Shown piece after piece: positions 17,693 to 27,293 of a DNA stretch of 64,000 nucleotides. Made by a program: the position numbers and the translations under genes. Origin of the DNA: Fodinibius halophilus (GTDB taxonomy: Bacteria; Bacteroidota; Rhodothermia; Balneolales; Balneolaceae). The notes beneath the pieces were generated by a model. The model worked only from the letters and a program-made list of their open reading frames with translations. It did not search any database and was not told the origin of the DNA. Every line of letters begins with the position of its first letter. Position 1 is the stretch's first letter. The DNA is taken from assembly GCF_011059105.1 (NCBI RefSeq), contig NZ_JAALLS010000001.1:251399-315398 (forward strand), read 5' to 3'.

Positions 17693-17730
17693 ACGTTACC
17701 TTTTGTTGATTCAAAGTTTAACTAGCCTAA

Positions 17731-17766
17731 AATAAAGAAGTCACCCCGATAAATCGAGGTGACTTC
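17731..17766 (-). terminator. Intrinsic terminator of lon
   Basis: GAAGTCACCCCGAT (17737-17750) pairs with ATCGAGGTGACTTC (17753-17766) with one mismatch. Leftward, the stem is followed by TTTATTTTA. It is 24 bases after the lon stop on the minus strand. Confidence 0.82.
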
Positions 17767-17789
17767 AAAAACAGTCTGTGGTACGGATG

Positions 17790-20324
17790 CTAATCCATAA
17801 CTATTGTCTCTTGGGAAGCATCCTTAGATTTTGCTCCTTTTTTACTTTGTGATTTATAGGTATCACTTACCTTAAAGCGTTCTGCGGGTTCAACTACTGT
17901 CTCCTCTTCGAGGACAATATCTAACAACGGATCCATCCGCTCGAGATACTGCACCTCAAGGTCACCGAGCACGTCTTCTTCGATTTCGGCTACATCCTTT
18001 TCGTTCTTCTGAGGAAGTAATACTTTCTGGATACCGGCTCGTTTGGCAGCCAGTACTTTTTCTTTGATACCGCCTACAGGCAGTACTAATCCGCGAAGTG
18101 TAATTTCTCCGGTCATGGCCAAGGTTCCTTTGACCTTACGCTGGGTAAATATGGATGCTACTGCCGAGAAGATAGAAACTCCGGCAGAGGGGCCATCTTT
18201 GGGGACTGCTCCCTTAGGAACGTGAATATGGAGGTCCCAATATTTGAAAGCCTCGTCGGGAATATTCAGCTCCTCAGAGTTAGCCTTCAGATAAGACATG
18301 GCCAGCATGGCCGATTCTTTCATGACATCACCCAGTTGGCCGGTGATATGTAATTTCCCGCTTCCTTTTGAGACGCTTGCCTCAATAAAGAGAATATCAC
18401 CGCCGTAAGGAGTCCAGGCTAAGCCTGTTGCAACGCCCGGAACTTTGGTGCGTTCGGCCACTTCGTTGAAGTACTTTCGTTTACCGAGGTAATCGTCAAG
18501 TTCTTCCGGAGTTACTTTATGCGGACCTTCTTCACCGGTAGCTATTTTTGCGGCAACACCCCGGCAGACCGATCCTATTTTTCGTTCGAGCGAACGAACA
18601 CCTGATTCTCGGGTGTGTTCCTCAATAATCTTTTTGATCGTTTCTTCTGTAATGTCAATTTGTTCTTCTTTGAGGCCATTTTCCTTGATCTGCTTAGGCA
18701 TCAGGTGCTCTTTAGCAATCTCGGTTTTTTCTTGCAGCGTATAACCGCTGATGTTGATGATCTCCATCCGGTCGCGCAGTGGGGCCGGGATGGTATCTAA
18801 TGAGTTTGCCGTAGCAATAAAGAGTACCTTGGATAGATCGTAGTCCAACTCAAGATAGTTGTCAGCAAAGCTGTCGTTTTGTTCAGGATCAAGAACCTCG
18901 AGCAGGGCAGAGGTGGGGTCACCGCGATAATCGGAGCCTACCTTGTCAATCTCATCCAACATCATTACCGGATTGCTGGTTTCCGCCTTTTTCATTGCAC
19001 GAATAATACGTCCGGGCAGAGCCCCAATATAGGTACGGCGGTGTCCTCGAATTTCGGCCTCGTCGTGGATTCCTCCCAGGCTAAAGCGTTCAAATTTACG
19101 GTTCAAGGCACGGGCAATCGATTTACCGAGCGAGGTTTTACCAACTCCGGGAGGGCCGTAGAAACAGAGGATAGGCGCCTTCATATCGTCTTTTAGCTTC
19201 AATACGGCTAGGTACTCAATAATACGTTTCTTTACCTTGTCTAAGCCGTAGTGGTCATCATCAAGAACCTCTTGGGCGTTATCGAGATCAAGATTATCAT
19301 CAGAGTATTTTTCCCAGGGCAGATCCAGAATCCATTCAATATAATTATGGATGACTCCATAATTGGGAGATGAATTTGGGGTACGGTCGAGTCGTGTTAA
19401 TTCTTTCTCCACCGTTTCCTGGGCCTCTTCGGGAAGCTCTTTTTCTTTTGCCTGTTTACGCAGCTTTTCTACCTCTTGGTGTTGCCCGTCTTCGCCAAGG
19501 GCTTCTTGTATGGCCTTCATCTGCTGGCGCAGATAAAAATCACGTTGCTGTTCATCAATATCCGACTTTACTTTGGTACGAATCTCTTCGCTGAGGTTCA
19601 ATACCTGGAGTTCCTTGTTGAGGTACTCCATTACAAGCTCAATACGATCAGAAAATTGTTGGGTCTCTAAAACCTCCTGTTTTTCTGCAGTAGATACGTT
19701 GAGATTTGAAGAGATAAAATTAAGCAAAAAGGTAGGGCTGCTGATATTGTTAATGGCAACCGAAGCCTCCGATGGAATATTGGGAGAGAGGTTTACAATT
19801 TTGCTGGCGGTCTCTTTAACGGATCGAATAGAGGCATCAAGTTCAACGCCCTCAAGATCCATCTGTTGTCGAAAGGGGTCAACACTAGCCTTGAAATAGG
19901 GGTCTTTCTGTAAAAATTCATCAACCTTGAATGTCGTTTTCCCCTGGATGACGATACTCTTACTGCCATCGGGCATTTTTATGAGCTTAAGAATTTGTGC
20001 TACGGTACCGATCTCGTAGAGATCTTCCCCGTCAGGGTCTTCATCCTCTTCTTTTCTCTGGCTTACTACACCAATGGTTTTATCAGATTCATAAGCATCT
20101 TTAACCAGTTTGAGAGAGCGATCTCGTCCTACCGTAATAGGGACAACGACACCGGGAAATAATACTGTATTCTTGAGGGGAAGAATGGGCAGTTCATCCG
20201 GAATTTCGGACTGCGTTAATTCCTTTTCTTCCTCCTCAGACATTAGTGGTATCGCCTGTTCGAAATCATCGAACTGGTCTTCTAAATCTTCGAAATCAGC
20301 AACATTATTGAAGATATTCTTCAT
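17790..20324 (-). CDS. lon: ATP-dependent protease Lon
   Basis: An 844-residue Lon (the common length is about 780-850). An acidic leader (1-40) precedes the LON substrate-binding domain (about 44-250, PILPLKNTVLFPGVVVPIT). Next come a coiled coil and the AAA+ module with Walker A GPPGVGKT (390-397) and Walker B VMMLDEIDK (453-461). The protease domain has the Ser-Lys dyad: Ser713 in PKDGPSAGVS and Lys756 in GGIKEK, 43 residues apart as in E. coli Lon. It degrades damaged and regulatory proteins in the cytoplasm. The C-terminal tail (about 800-844) is Lys/Ser-rich and probably disordered. TTTG-N19-TATAAAAA upstream of the start is a possible promoter. Confidence 0.97.
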   Translation of the reverse strand: MKNIFNNVADFEDLEDQFDDFEQAIPLMSEEEEKELTQSEIPDELPILPLKNTVLFPGVVVPITVGRDRSLKLVKDAYESDKTIGVVSQRKEEDEDPDGEDLYEIGTVAQILKLIKMPDGSKSIVIQGKTTFKVDEFLQKDPYFKASVDPFRQQMDLEGVELDASIRSVKETASKIVNLSPNIPSEASVAINNISSPTFLLNFISSNLNVSTAEKQEVLETQQFSDRIELVMEYLNKELQVLNLSEEIRTKVKSDIDEQQRDFYLRQQMKAIQEALGEDGQHQEVEKLRKQAKEKELPEEAQETVEKELTRLDRTPNSSPNYGVIHNYIEWILDLPWEKYSDDNLDLDNAQEVLDDDHYGLDKVKKRIIEYLAVLKLKDDMKAPILCFYGPPGVGKTSLGKSIARALNRKFERFSLGGIHDEAEIRGHRRTYIGALPGRIIRAMKKAETSNPVMMLDEIDKVGSDYRGDPTSALLEVLDPEQNDSFADNYLELDYDLSKVLFIATANSLDTIPAPLRDRMEIINISGYTLQEKTEIAKEHLMPKQIKENGLKEEQIDITEETIKKIIEEHTRESGVRSLERKIGSVCRGVAAKIATGEEGPHKVTPEELDDYLGKRKYFNEVAERTKVPGVATGLAWTPYGGDILFIEASVSKGSGKLHITGQLGDVMKESAMLAMSYLKANSEELNIPDEAFKYWDLHIHVPKGAVPKDGPSAGVSIFSAVASIFTQRKVKGTLAMTGEITLRGLVLPVGGIKEKVLAAKRAGIQKVLLPQKNEKDVAEIEEDVLGDLEVQYLERMDPLLDIVLEEETVVEPAERFKVSDTYKSQSKKGAKSKDASQETIVMD

Positions 20325-20491
20325 GAAAAAGCAATAATTTAATCAAAGTTTTTATATTCTTGACTTTATATGATGCAAATAAAGAGCCAATCCTTAAGCA
20401 TCTACCAATTAGTCATAGTTACTGGCAAAATAACAAAATGTTAGGTCTATTGGTTTATAGGTTGACAGGTTGGCAGGAAATTGTCGGTATA

Positions 20492-22045
20492 TTAAAAATG
20501 AAATTTCAAACCTGCGAAGGCTCCACCTATAAATTCGGAGGTTAATGTTCGAGCTCGGATTAGTACCTGGGTACCCACATTAAAGGACCAGTTGCGCAAT
20601 TCAATTCCCGTTCCCAATCCAACCTGCGTAGGCAACCCAGAGGCAAGCCGTGTGCCCACACGTAATGGTACCCGTTTCAGTGGGTAGGCTTCAAGTCCTA
20701 AATGAACAGCTAGTTTTGTATTAGTAAAAGCATTGTTTTTAAGCCCTAAGGTGAGATCACCCATTAGGGTAAGCCGAGAATATTCAATCATAATACCGGC
20801 ATTTATTGAGGTCGGCAACAGGGTATTAAACTCTTGTTGATTATTTTCTTTGCTATTTAAAATAGGATTGCTCAGGTCGGTTGCTTGCTCAAAATAGGAG
20901 AGATACTGCCCATTGGATCCAATAAACATGGAGTTGGCAATAGCTTGTTGAGAAGCAGAGACCGTATCTTTTGGTGTTTCTAGTTGTACTGGATTGTTGC
21001 GGTGTCGAATAATCCCGACATCATTGAGAGAGAGGGCTATACGAATAGATTTTGAGGTTACTGATTCTTTTCCGCTGGCGTTTATAGTTGAAAAATCATT
21101 GCCCAGTGGAATAATGTATGTCAGACCAAAATCAACTCCCACTCCATAGCCGGTATTTTCAATTACCAGTTGTCGGTCAAAATTTCGATTAATGCTTGCC
21201 AGTGCAGAGCTGCCATTTCTATATGCTTGTGTAGCGTTGGAGTAGTTACCGGTTGACTGGTAAAAGAATGAGCTTACAAAAGAGGGGATTGACCCGTCTT
21301 CCGGTCGAATATAGCGCGCATCGTACTTCATATTCATGCCGGGACCGGCAAGTACCAGTTTGGGAGCTATGCCAATATGGATTTTGTTAATTTGGGGGGA
21401 TAGTCCATTGAAAAAGGTAAATTCCCGGGCATAGCCAAAGGAAATCTCATAAAGATGATTTCTATGCTGTTCGAGAGTAAAATCACGAACTTGTTCACCT
21501 TCAGACTCAATAAATTTATCTGAGTACCACCCGCGCCCCACTACAATGCGAGAAGCAAAGCGGGCACGAGCTACAATAGAAAAAGCTTCCTTTTCTCTTT
21601 GCCAAAGGGCGCCGCCTAAAATAACATCTGCCCGTGTCTGGTACTGCGAAGTTAGGCGATCAGAGGGGTAGTTATTGTCTAATATGGTTTCTCTTTGCCG
21701 ATCTGTTATTGTAACGGCACTTAGTTGGAAAGGGTAGTAGGCATCGGTAAAATTGTAATACTGGTTGTCTGCAGCCTCTGTCGATAGTACCGACTCGTGT
21801 AGTATTCCAGCATGGCCCAGACCGATATGCCACTGTCCCGAGCGGTCATGAACCATCAAGTTAGCTGGGTTCCAAAACGTAGCTTCATACCCGGTTAGGT
21901 AGGCAGTGCCCCCTCCTCCTAAAGCGGTGTTTCGAGCTCCCAAAACAGGTTGAGCTTTAGCGATATAGGGTATAGCCCCCCCGAGAATCATCAAGATGAT
22001 GACTGCTAAATAAATAAAGCTCGTTGAATATCTGTTTTTAGTCAT
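20492..22045 (-). CDS. Outer-membrane beta-barrel protein (PorV/DUF5723-like), unknown function
   Basis: A 517-residue protein. The first 32 residues are a signal peptide (YLAVIILMILGGAIPYIAKA). The mature start VLGARNTALGGGGTAYLTGYEATFWNPANL is typical of long barrel proteins related to PorV/FadL-like or DUF5723 families, where a plug is followed by an NPA motif. The rest alternates polar and hydrophobic residues with many Tyr, Gly and Asn, and the last residues end in an aromatic (AGLKFHF), as outer-membrane barrels do for BAM recognition. No substrate can be named. It lies directly downstream of uvrD (23 bases) and could be co-transcribed with it. Confidence 0.75.
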   Translation of the reverse strand: MTKNRYSTSFIYLAVIILMILGGAIPYIAKAQPVLGARNTALGGGGTAYLTGYEATFWNPANLMVHDRSGQWHIGLGHAGILHESVLSTEAADNQYYNFTDAYYPFQLSAVTITDRQRETILDNNYPSDRLTSQYQTRADVILGGALWQREKEAFSIVARARFASRIVVGRGWYSDKFIESEGEQVRDFTLEQHRNHLYEISFGYAREFTFFNGLSPQINKIHIGIAPKLVLAGPGMNMKYDARYIRPEDGSIPSFVSSFFYQSTGNYSNATQAYRNGSSALASINRNFDRQLVIENTGYGVGVDFGLTYIIPLGNDFSTINASGKESVTSKSIRIALSLNDVGIIRHRNNPVQLETPKDTVSASQQAIANSMFIGSNGQYLSYFEQATDLSNPILNSKENNQQEFNTLLPTSINAGIMIEYSRLTLMGDLTLGLKNNAFTNTKLAVHLGLEAYPLKRVPLRVGTRLASGLPTQVGLGTGIELRNWSFNVGTQVLIRARTLTSEFIGGAFAGLKFHF

Positions 22046-22068
22046 GTACTAAAGGTGATAGGTATGTT

Positions 22069-24345
22069 TTAACCGATGACCTGGAGTTTTGCTACTCTCA
22101 GCATCAAGGTTTTACGACCCCGGCCTTTAAAGAAGACTACAACTTTTGTGCGTTCTCCTTTACCACTTCGACTGATAATCTTTCCGGGCCCAAATACATC
22201 ATGCTCTACTTTGGCACCTACCTGGAAAGGGTCTTCATCTGGGTTATCGTAGTGTATCTGGGTATTATTAGATGATCGATTATTTTTATTGTAGAGTGGT
22301 TTTTTCCAGTCGTATTCTACCTTTGTATTACCGTTGTTGGAGCTGCTTTTGTCCTTATTATTTTTTTTGCCTAAAAAGCGTTCTTTATCCTGTTTTATTG
22401 AGGATCCGGTTTCAGTTCGCACAACATCAGAACTGACCTCATCAAGGAACCGGGAGCGTAATTTACGCTGCTCTTCGCCGTACTTATATCGGCTGCGACA
22501 GTGACTAAAGAATAACTGTTCTTCGGCCCGGGTTATTGCCACATAAAACAGGCGACGCTCTTCTTCAATATTAACCTCTTCGTTGTTGCGGCTGCCTACC
22601 GGGAAAAGTTCTTCTTCAAGTCCTACAACGAAGACAACTGGAAATTCGAGTCCCTTTGCAGCATGTACAGTCATCATGGTAACGGCCGGCTTTTCCTCAT
22701 CATATTTATCAGTATCGGTGATAAGGCTGATTTCCTGAAGGAAAGCACTTAGCGTTGGATTGTTATTATTCTTTTCGAAATAGGAGATCGCATTTTCCAG
22801 TTCCAGGATATTTTCACGACGGGTCATCGCCTTGGGCGTATTTTCCTCAACCAATGCTTTCATATATCCCGATCGCTCCAATAGTTTCTTTGTCACGTTA
22901 ATAAGCTTCTTGCCACTGGCAAGATCCTGTTTAAGCTCATTAATCATCGCAACAAACTCTTTAACACTGTTTTCTGCCGGCTTATAAACATCGGCCTCTT
23001 CAACATTTTCAAGGATACGCCACAGCGATTGGTTCGATTCACGCGCTTTGGCCATCAGGTCAGAAAGAGATTTATTGCCAATACCGCGCGAGGGTTCATT
23101 GATAATCCGCATCAAGTTGGTGTCATCGTCGGGATTTATCAATAGCGTTAAGTAGGCCAGTACATCTTTAACTTCTTTACGCTGGTAGAATGAAAGTCCG
23201 CCCACCAGCTGATAGGTAATACCTTTACGCCTGAAGGTCTCTTCAAACACGCGACTTTGGTAGTTCGTACGATAGAGTATCGCAAAGTCACTGTAATCAT
23301 ATCCTTTGCGGGCCTTCAGATCCCGAATATAATCAGCTACACGATTTGCTTCATCACGTTCGTCATAATTATCGAGCACGGTAATGGTTTCGCCCATCCC
23401 GTTATCGGTCCACAGTGTTTTATCAAGCTGCTGTGAGTTATTTTTGATAATCGAATCGGCGGCCTTTAAAATAGCTTTGGTAGAGCGGTAGTTCTGTTCA
23501 AGGGGAATCTTTACCGCTTCTTCGTAGTCATTTTTGAAGTCGAGAATATTACGAATATCGGCACCGCGGAAAGAGTAAATGCTTTGGGCATCGTCACCGA
23601 CTACACAGAGGTTTTTATACTTGTTGGCCAGCATATTCGTAACCTTATACTGGGCGTGGTTGGTATCCTGGTATTCATCAATAAGGATATACTTGAAGCG
23701 ATCCTGGTACTTTTCAAGAACATCTTCATGCTCATCGAACAATTCAATCGGTTTGATGAGCAGATCATCAAAGTCCATAGCATTATTCTGCTTTAGCCGC
23801 TCTACATAAATGCCATAAATTTTTGCTGTAATATCGTCCAGCGTACTGTGGACAAACTTCTGATTATAGTGGTCCGGTTTAATAAGCTCATTTTTGGCAT
23901 CGCTGATGCGCCGCTGGATAATGCGGGGTTTTACCTCTTTGGGATCGTATCCCTGCTCTTTAAGAATCTGTTTAATCGCATTCTTCGCATCATCCATATC
24001 GTAGATGGAATAGTCGGAGGTAAATCCAATTCTTTCTGCTTCATAGCGAAGTATCTTAGAAAACACAGAGTGGAATGTTCCCATCCACAGCTTTTTAGCT
24101 TGGTCGCCGATCAACTGCTGAATACGCTGCTTCATCTCTCGTGCGGCCTTATTGGTAAAGGTGAGAGCAAGGATCTCATTAGGAGCAGCTTTCTGTTGCT
24201 GAATGAGATAAGCAATACGGTAGGTGAGTACCCGCGTTTTACCACTGCCGGCCCCGGCAACGATAAGGAGGGGACCTTCGCTGTGGCGAACAGCACGTTT
24301 TTGCTGCTTGTTTAAATCATGAATAAAATCCGGTTCCTTGGGCAT
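22069..24345 (-). CDS. uvrD: UvrD/PcrA-type DNA helicase
   Basis: A 758-residue superfamily 1A helicase. Motifs in order: the Q-motif LNKQQKRAVRH (11-21), Walker A GAGSGKT (31-37), Ia TFTNKAAREMKQRI, II LIDEYQDTN (about 224-232), III VGDDAQSIYSFRGAD, IV LEQNYRST, V VHAAKGLEFPVVFV, and VI EERRLFYVAITRAEEQ. The tail has a Ser/Asn/Lys-rich linker followed by a Tudor-like end, VGAKVEHDVFGPGKIIS, as in PcrA/UvrD, which binds RNA polymerase in other bacteria. It unwinds DNA 3'-5' in nucleotide-excision and mismatch repair and removes recombination intermediates. The outer-membrane barrel gene follows closely. Confidence 0.96.
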   Translation of the reverse strand: MPKEPDFIHDLNKQQKRAVRHSEGPLLIVAGAGSGKTRVLTYRIAYLIQQQKAAPNEILALTFTNKAAREMKQRIQQLIGDQAKKLWMGTFHSVFSKILRYEAERIGFTSDYSIYDMDDAKNAIKQILKEQGYDPKEVKPRIIQRRISDAKNELIKPDHYNQKFVHSTLDDITAKIYGIYVERLKQNNAMDFDDLLIKPIELFDEHEDVLEKYQDRFKYILIDEYQDTNHAQYKVTNMLANKYKNLCVVGDDAQSIYSFRGADIRNILDFKNDYEEAVKIPLEQNYRSTKAILKAADSIIKNNSQQLDKTLWTDNGMGETITVLDNYDERDEANRVADYIRDLKARKGYDYSDFAILYRTNYQSRVFEETFRRKGITYQLVGGLSFYQRKEVKDVLAYLTLLINPDDDTNLMRIINEPSRGIGNKSLSDLMAKARESNQSLWRILENVEEADVYKPAENSVKEFVAMINELKQDLASGKKLINVTKKLLERSGYMKALVEENTPKAMTRRENILELENAISYFEKNNNNPTLSAFLQEISLITDTDKYDEEKPAVTMMTVHAAKGLEFPVVFVVGLEEELFPVGSRNNEEVNIEEERRLFYVAITRAEEQLFFSHCRSRYKYGEEQRKLRSRFLDEVSSDVVRTETGSSIKQDKERFLGKKNNKDKSSSNNGNTKVEYDWKKPLYNKNNRSSNNTQIHYDNPDEDPFQVGAKVEHDVFGPGKIISRSGKGERTKVVVFFKGRGRKTLMLRVAKLQVIG

Positions 24346-24394
24346 AGGTATTTCTGAAATATTTTTATAGAACGTGAATTAAGTATATGAAGCC

Positions 24395-24433
24395 AGCACA
24401 TACATCATTTGATTCAACTGAATAGTATGTGCT
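24395..24433. repeat. Inverted repeat between valS and uvrD
   Basis: AGCACATAC (24395-24403) and GTATGTGCT (24425-24433) are a perfect 9-bp inverted repeat with a 21-base loop that itself holds ATTC/GAAT. No T-run follows on either strand, so it is not a standard intrinsic terminator. Confidence 0.5.
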
Positions 24434-24454
24434 CGCTTGTCAGACTGTGCTGTT

Positions 24455-27160
24455 CTATTGGTCTAATTCTTCTAAATTGGCACGAAGTTTCTCGAGATTG
24501 GTCTCGGTATCTTCTTTCTTTTGTCGTTCGCGCTGCACTACTTCTTCGGGAGCATTGTTGACGAATCCGTCGTTGTTGAGTTTGCCTTCTACAGACTTAA
24601 GAAATCCTTCCAGACGGTCAATCTCTTTTTGGATTCGTTCTCGTTCTTTATCAAGATCAATAAGTCCTTCCAGAGGTACAAATAATTCTGTGCCCTCGAT
24701 AACGGCAGAGGCAGATTTTCCCGGTTTTTCAAGCTCTGCTTCTGCTTTAAAGGTTGCGATAGCCTGTAACTTATGGAAGATCCATTCGTTCTCATGAAGG
24801 GCTTTAGCTGTTTTTTGATCTCTGGCCTTAATGATCAGATTGATATCATCTTTCGGGCTTAATTTAAACTCAGCCCGTATATTTCGTATTGCTGATATCA
24901 TTTTCTGGATAAGGGTAAACAGAGCTTGGTCCGAATCTGACACAGCCTGTTTATCAAATGCGGGCCACGAAGAAACGATGATTGCGTCCTCATTATTACG
25001 GCGCTCTCGAATGTGATGCCAGATCTCTTCGGTAATAAATGGCATAAAAGGATGCAGAAGCTTCATCAGCTTTTCAAAGAAGTTGAAGCCGCGGCTCAGG
25101 CGTTCTTCCGGAATATTAGCACCCGGTTCGTCAGCTTTAATCAGCTCAATGTACCAGTCACAGAAATCATCCCAGATGAGCGAGTAGATCTTATGCAGGG
25201 CCTCGTTGATACGGAACGATTCCATGTCTTTATTGATGGCATAAATCGTTTCATGGACACGGGAAAGCATCCAGCGATCCACGAGGTTATCTTCATCAAT
25301 CTCAAGGGTTTCAGAAATTGTTGTCTCTTCACTACGGTTCATAGAGAGGAACCGGAAAGCATTCCAGATCTTGTTGGCAAAGTTTCGGCCTTGCTCACAG
25401 AGCTGTTCTTCGAAAAGCAGGTCGTTTCCTGCGGGGGAGGAGAACAACATTCCCACCCGAACACCGTCGGTGCCGTACTGCTCCATCAACTTGATGGGAT
25501 CAGGAGAGTTACCCAGTGATTTCGACATCTTTCGACGCTGGCTGTCGCGGACAATGCCGGTATAGTAGACGTTGCTAAAAGGTTTTTCGCCTTCAAATTC
25601 ATAGCCGGCAATGATCATACGAGCCACCCAGAAAAACATAATCTCGGGTGCTGTTACTAAGTCTTGCGTGGGGTAGTAATACTCCAGCTCTTCATTGGCT
25701 TCGCCGGTGCGAATAAATTCTGGGTCAAAAACGGTGATGGGCCACAGCCATGACGAAAACCATGTGTCTAATACATCTTCATCCTGGTGGATATCATCTT
25801 TGCTGAGATCTGCATTGCCGGACTTCTCACGGGCTTTTTCAATTGCTTCATCTTCCGTTTTCGCAACTACGTAATCCTTCTTGCCATCCCCGTAATACCA
25901 TGCCGGGATGCGTTGGCCCCACCAGAGCTGTCTGGAGATACACCAGTCGCGGATATTCTCCATCCAGTGATTATAGGAGTTCTTAAATTTCGAAGGATGA
26001 AACTGGATATTGTCGTTCATTACATTTTCTTGGGCGGGCTTAGCAAGCTCATCCATCTTGCAGAACCACTGCAGCGAAAGGCGGGGTTCAATGATGGCAT
26101 CGGTACGTTCAGAATATCCAACCTTGTTGGTCATCTCTTCAACATCAACAAGCTGTCCCGATTCTTCCAGGTCTTGAATGACAAGATCACGGGCTTCAAA
26201 ACGATCTGTTCCGATAAAATACTCGGCCTCTTCACTGAGCGTTCCGTCAGCATTGAGCATATCAATGATATCAAGATTGTGCTTTTGCCCAATTTCATAG
26301 TCGTTTTCATCGTGGGCAGGCGTAATTTTCAGGCAGCCGGTACCGTACTCCATATCCACATAATCATCGGCGATAATAGGTACTTCTCGTTCAACCATCG
26401 GGATGATAGCCGTTTTGCCAATGAGGTCTTCGTAACGTTCATCTTCGGGATTAACACATACGGCGGTATCGGCAAGAATGGTTTCGGGACGAGTGGTAGC
26501 AATGGTGACCCATTCGTCGCTGTCTTTAATCTTATAACGGACGTGATAAAGCTTGGACTGCTCTTCGCGGTGGATGACTTCTTCATCTGAGAGTGCCGTT
26601 TGGGCTTCGGGGTCCCAGTTAATCATGCGCTTACCGCGGTAGATATAGCCCCGATCGTAGAGTTCAATAAAGCAATCAATAACGGCTTCATAAAGATCAT
26701 CTTCCAGGGTAAAGCGCGTGCGCTCCCAATCACAAGAGGCCCCAAGCTTACGCAGCTGTTGCAGGATGATGCCGCCGTGTTCGTCGGTCCAGTCCCAGGC
26801 GTGTTCTAAAAACTCTTCGCGTGTTAAGTCTGCCTTGGTGATGCCTTCTTTTCGCAGCTTTTGAACCACTTTGGCTTCGGTAGCAATAGAGGCGTGGTCG
26901 GTACCGGGAACCCAGCAGGCATTTTTCCCCTGCATACGGGCACGGCGTACCAGTACATCCTGAATGGTATTGTTGAGCATGTGCCCCATATGCAGTACGC
27001 CTGTGACGTTAGGAGGCGGTATAACGACTGTATATGATTCTCGATCATCGGGTTCAGAGTGGAAAAAACCGTTATCCTCCCAGAAGCTGTACCATTTGTC
27101 TTCAATGCTGCCGGGGTTAAAATGTTTTGGGATGTCTTGAGAAGCCGTGGATTTATCCAA
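24455..27160 (-). CDS. valS: Valyl-tRNA synthetase
   Basis: A 901-residue class I synthetase that charges tRNA-Val. The HIGH motif is HMGH (57-60) in PPPNVTGVLHMGHMLNN. The editing domain (CP1) follows, and the second signature KMSKS lies near residue 543. The anticodon-binding helical domain and a C-terminal coiled coil (PLEGLIDLDKERERIQKEID and following) complete the protein. The length and the C-terminal tail are typical for the full-length bacterial enzyme. It lies on the minus strand between rsmB and uvrD, with a 133-base gap upstream that contains the rsmB terminator, so it has its own promoter there. Confidence 0.98.
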   Translation of the reverse strand: MDKSTASQDIPKHFNPGSIEDKWYSFWEDNGFFHSEPDDRESYTVVIPPPNVTGVLHMGHMLNNTIQDVLVRRARMQGKNACWVPGTDHASIATEAKVVQKLRKEGITKADLTREEFLEHAWDWTDEHGGIILQQLRKLGASCDWERTRFTLEDDLYEAVIDCFIELYDRGYIYRGKRMINWDPEAQTALSDEEVIHREEQSKLYHVRYKIKDSDEWVTIATTRPETILADTAVCVNPEDERYEDLIGKTAIIPMVEREVPIIADDYVDMEYGTGCLKITPAHDENDYEIGQKHNLDIIDMLNADGTLSEEAEYFIGTDRFEARDLVIQDLEESGQLVDVEEMTNKVGYSERTDAIIEPRLSLQWFCKMDELAKPAQENVMNDNIQFHPSKFKNSYNHWMENIRDWCISRQLWWGQRIPAWYYGDGKKDYVVAKTEDEAIEKAREKSGNADLSKDDIHQDEDVLDTWFSSWLWPITVFDPEFIRTGEANEELEYYYPTQDLVTAPEIMFFWVARMIIAGYEFEGEKPFSNVYYTGIVRDSQRRKMSKSLGNSPDPIKLMEQYGTDGVRVGMLFSSPAGNDLLFEEQLCEQGRNFANKIWNAFRFLSMNRSEETTISETLEIDEDNLVDRWMLSRVHETIYAINKDMESFRINEALHKIYSLIWDDFCDWYIELIKADEPGANIPEERLSRGFNFFEKLMKLLHPFMPFITEEIWHHIRERRNNEDAIIVSSWPAFDKQAVSDSDQALFTLIQKMISAIRNIRAEFKLSPKDDINLIIKARDQKTAKALHENEWIFHKLQAIATFKAEAELEKPGKSASAVIEGTELFVPLEGLIDLDKERERIQKEIDRLEGFLKSVEGKLNNDGFVNNAPEEVVQRERQKKEDTETNLEKLRANLEELDQ

Positions 27161-27221
27161 AATTAAAGAAACCTTTTTACGAGTTTATGTTAACAGTATT
27201 TAAGATCGGGAAGATACGAAA

Positions 27222-27264
27222 AAGGAAAGAAGATGTAGAGTGATCCTTAGAAATCACTCTACAT
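27222..27264 (-). terminator. Intrinsic terminator of rsmB
   Basis: ATGTAGAGTGAT (27233-27244) and ATCACTCTACAT (27253-27264) form a perfect 12-bp stem. Reading leftward it is followed by the pyrimidine tract CTTCTTTCCTTTTTC. It lies 30 bases after the rsmB stop. Confidence 0.75.
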
Positions 27265-27293
27265 TATGTGAAGTAAAATATTTAAGCTGTTTG

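Noticed and set aside
20459-20477. AGGTTGACAGGTTGGCAGG short tandem repeat
   Set aside because: Only two and a half imperfect 8-base copies; too short to distinguish from chance.
25787-26590. 267-codon plus-strand frame inside valS
   Set aside because: It lies fully opposite the catalytic and editing parts of valS; its hydrophobic composition is the usual result of reading this strand backwards.
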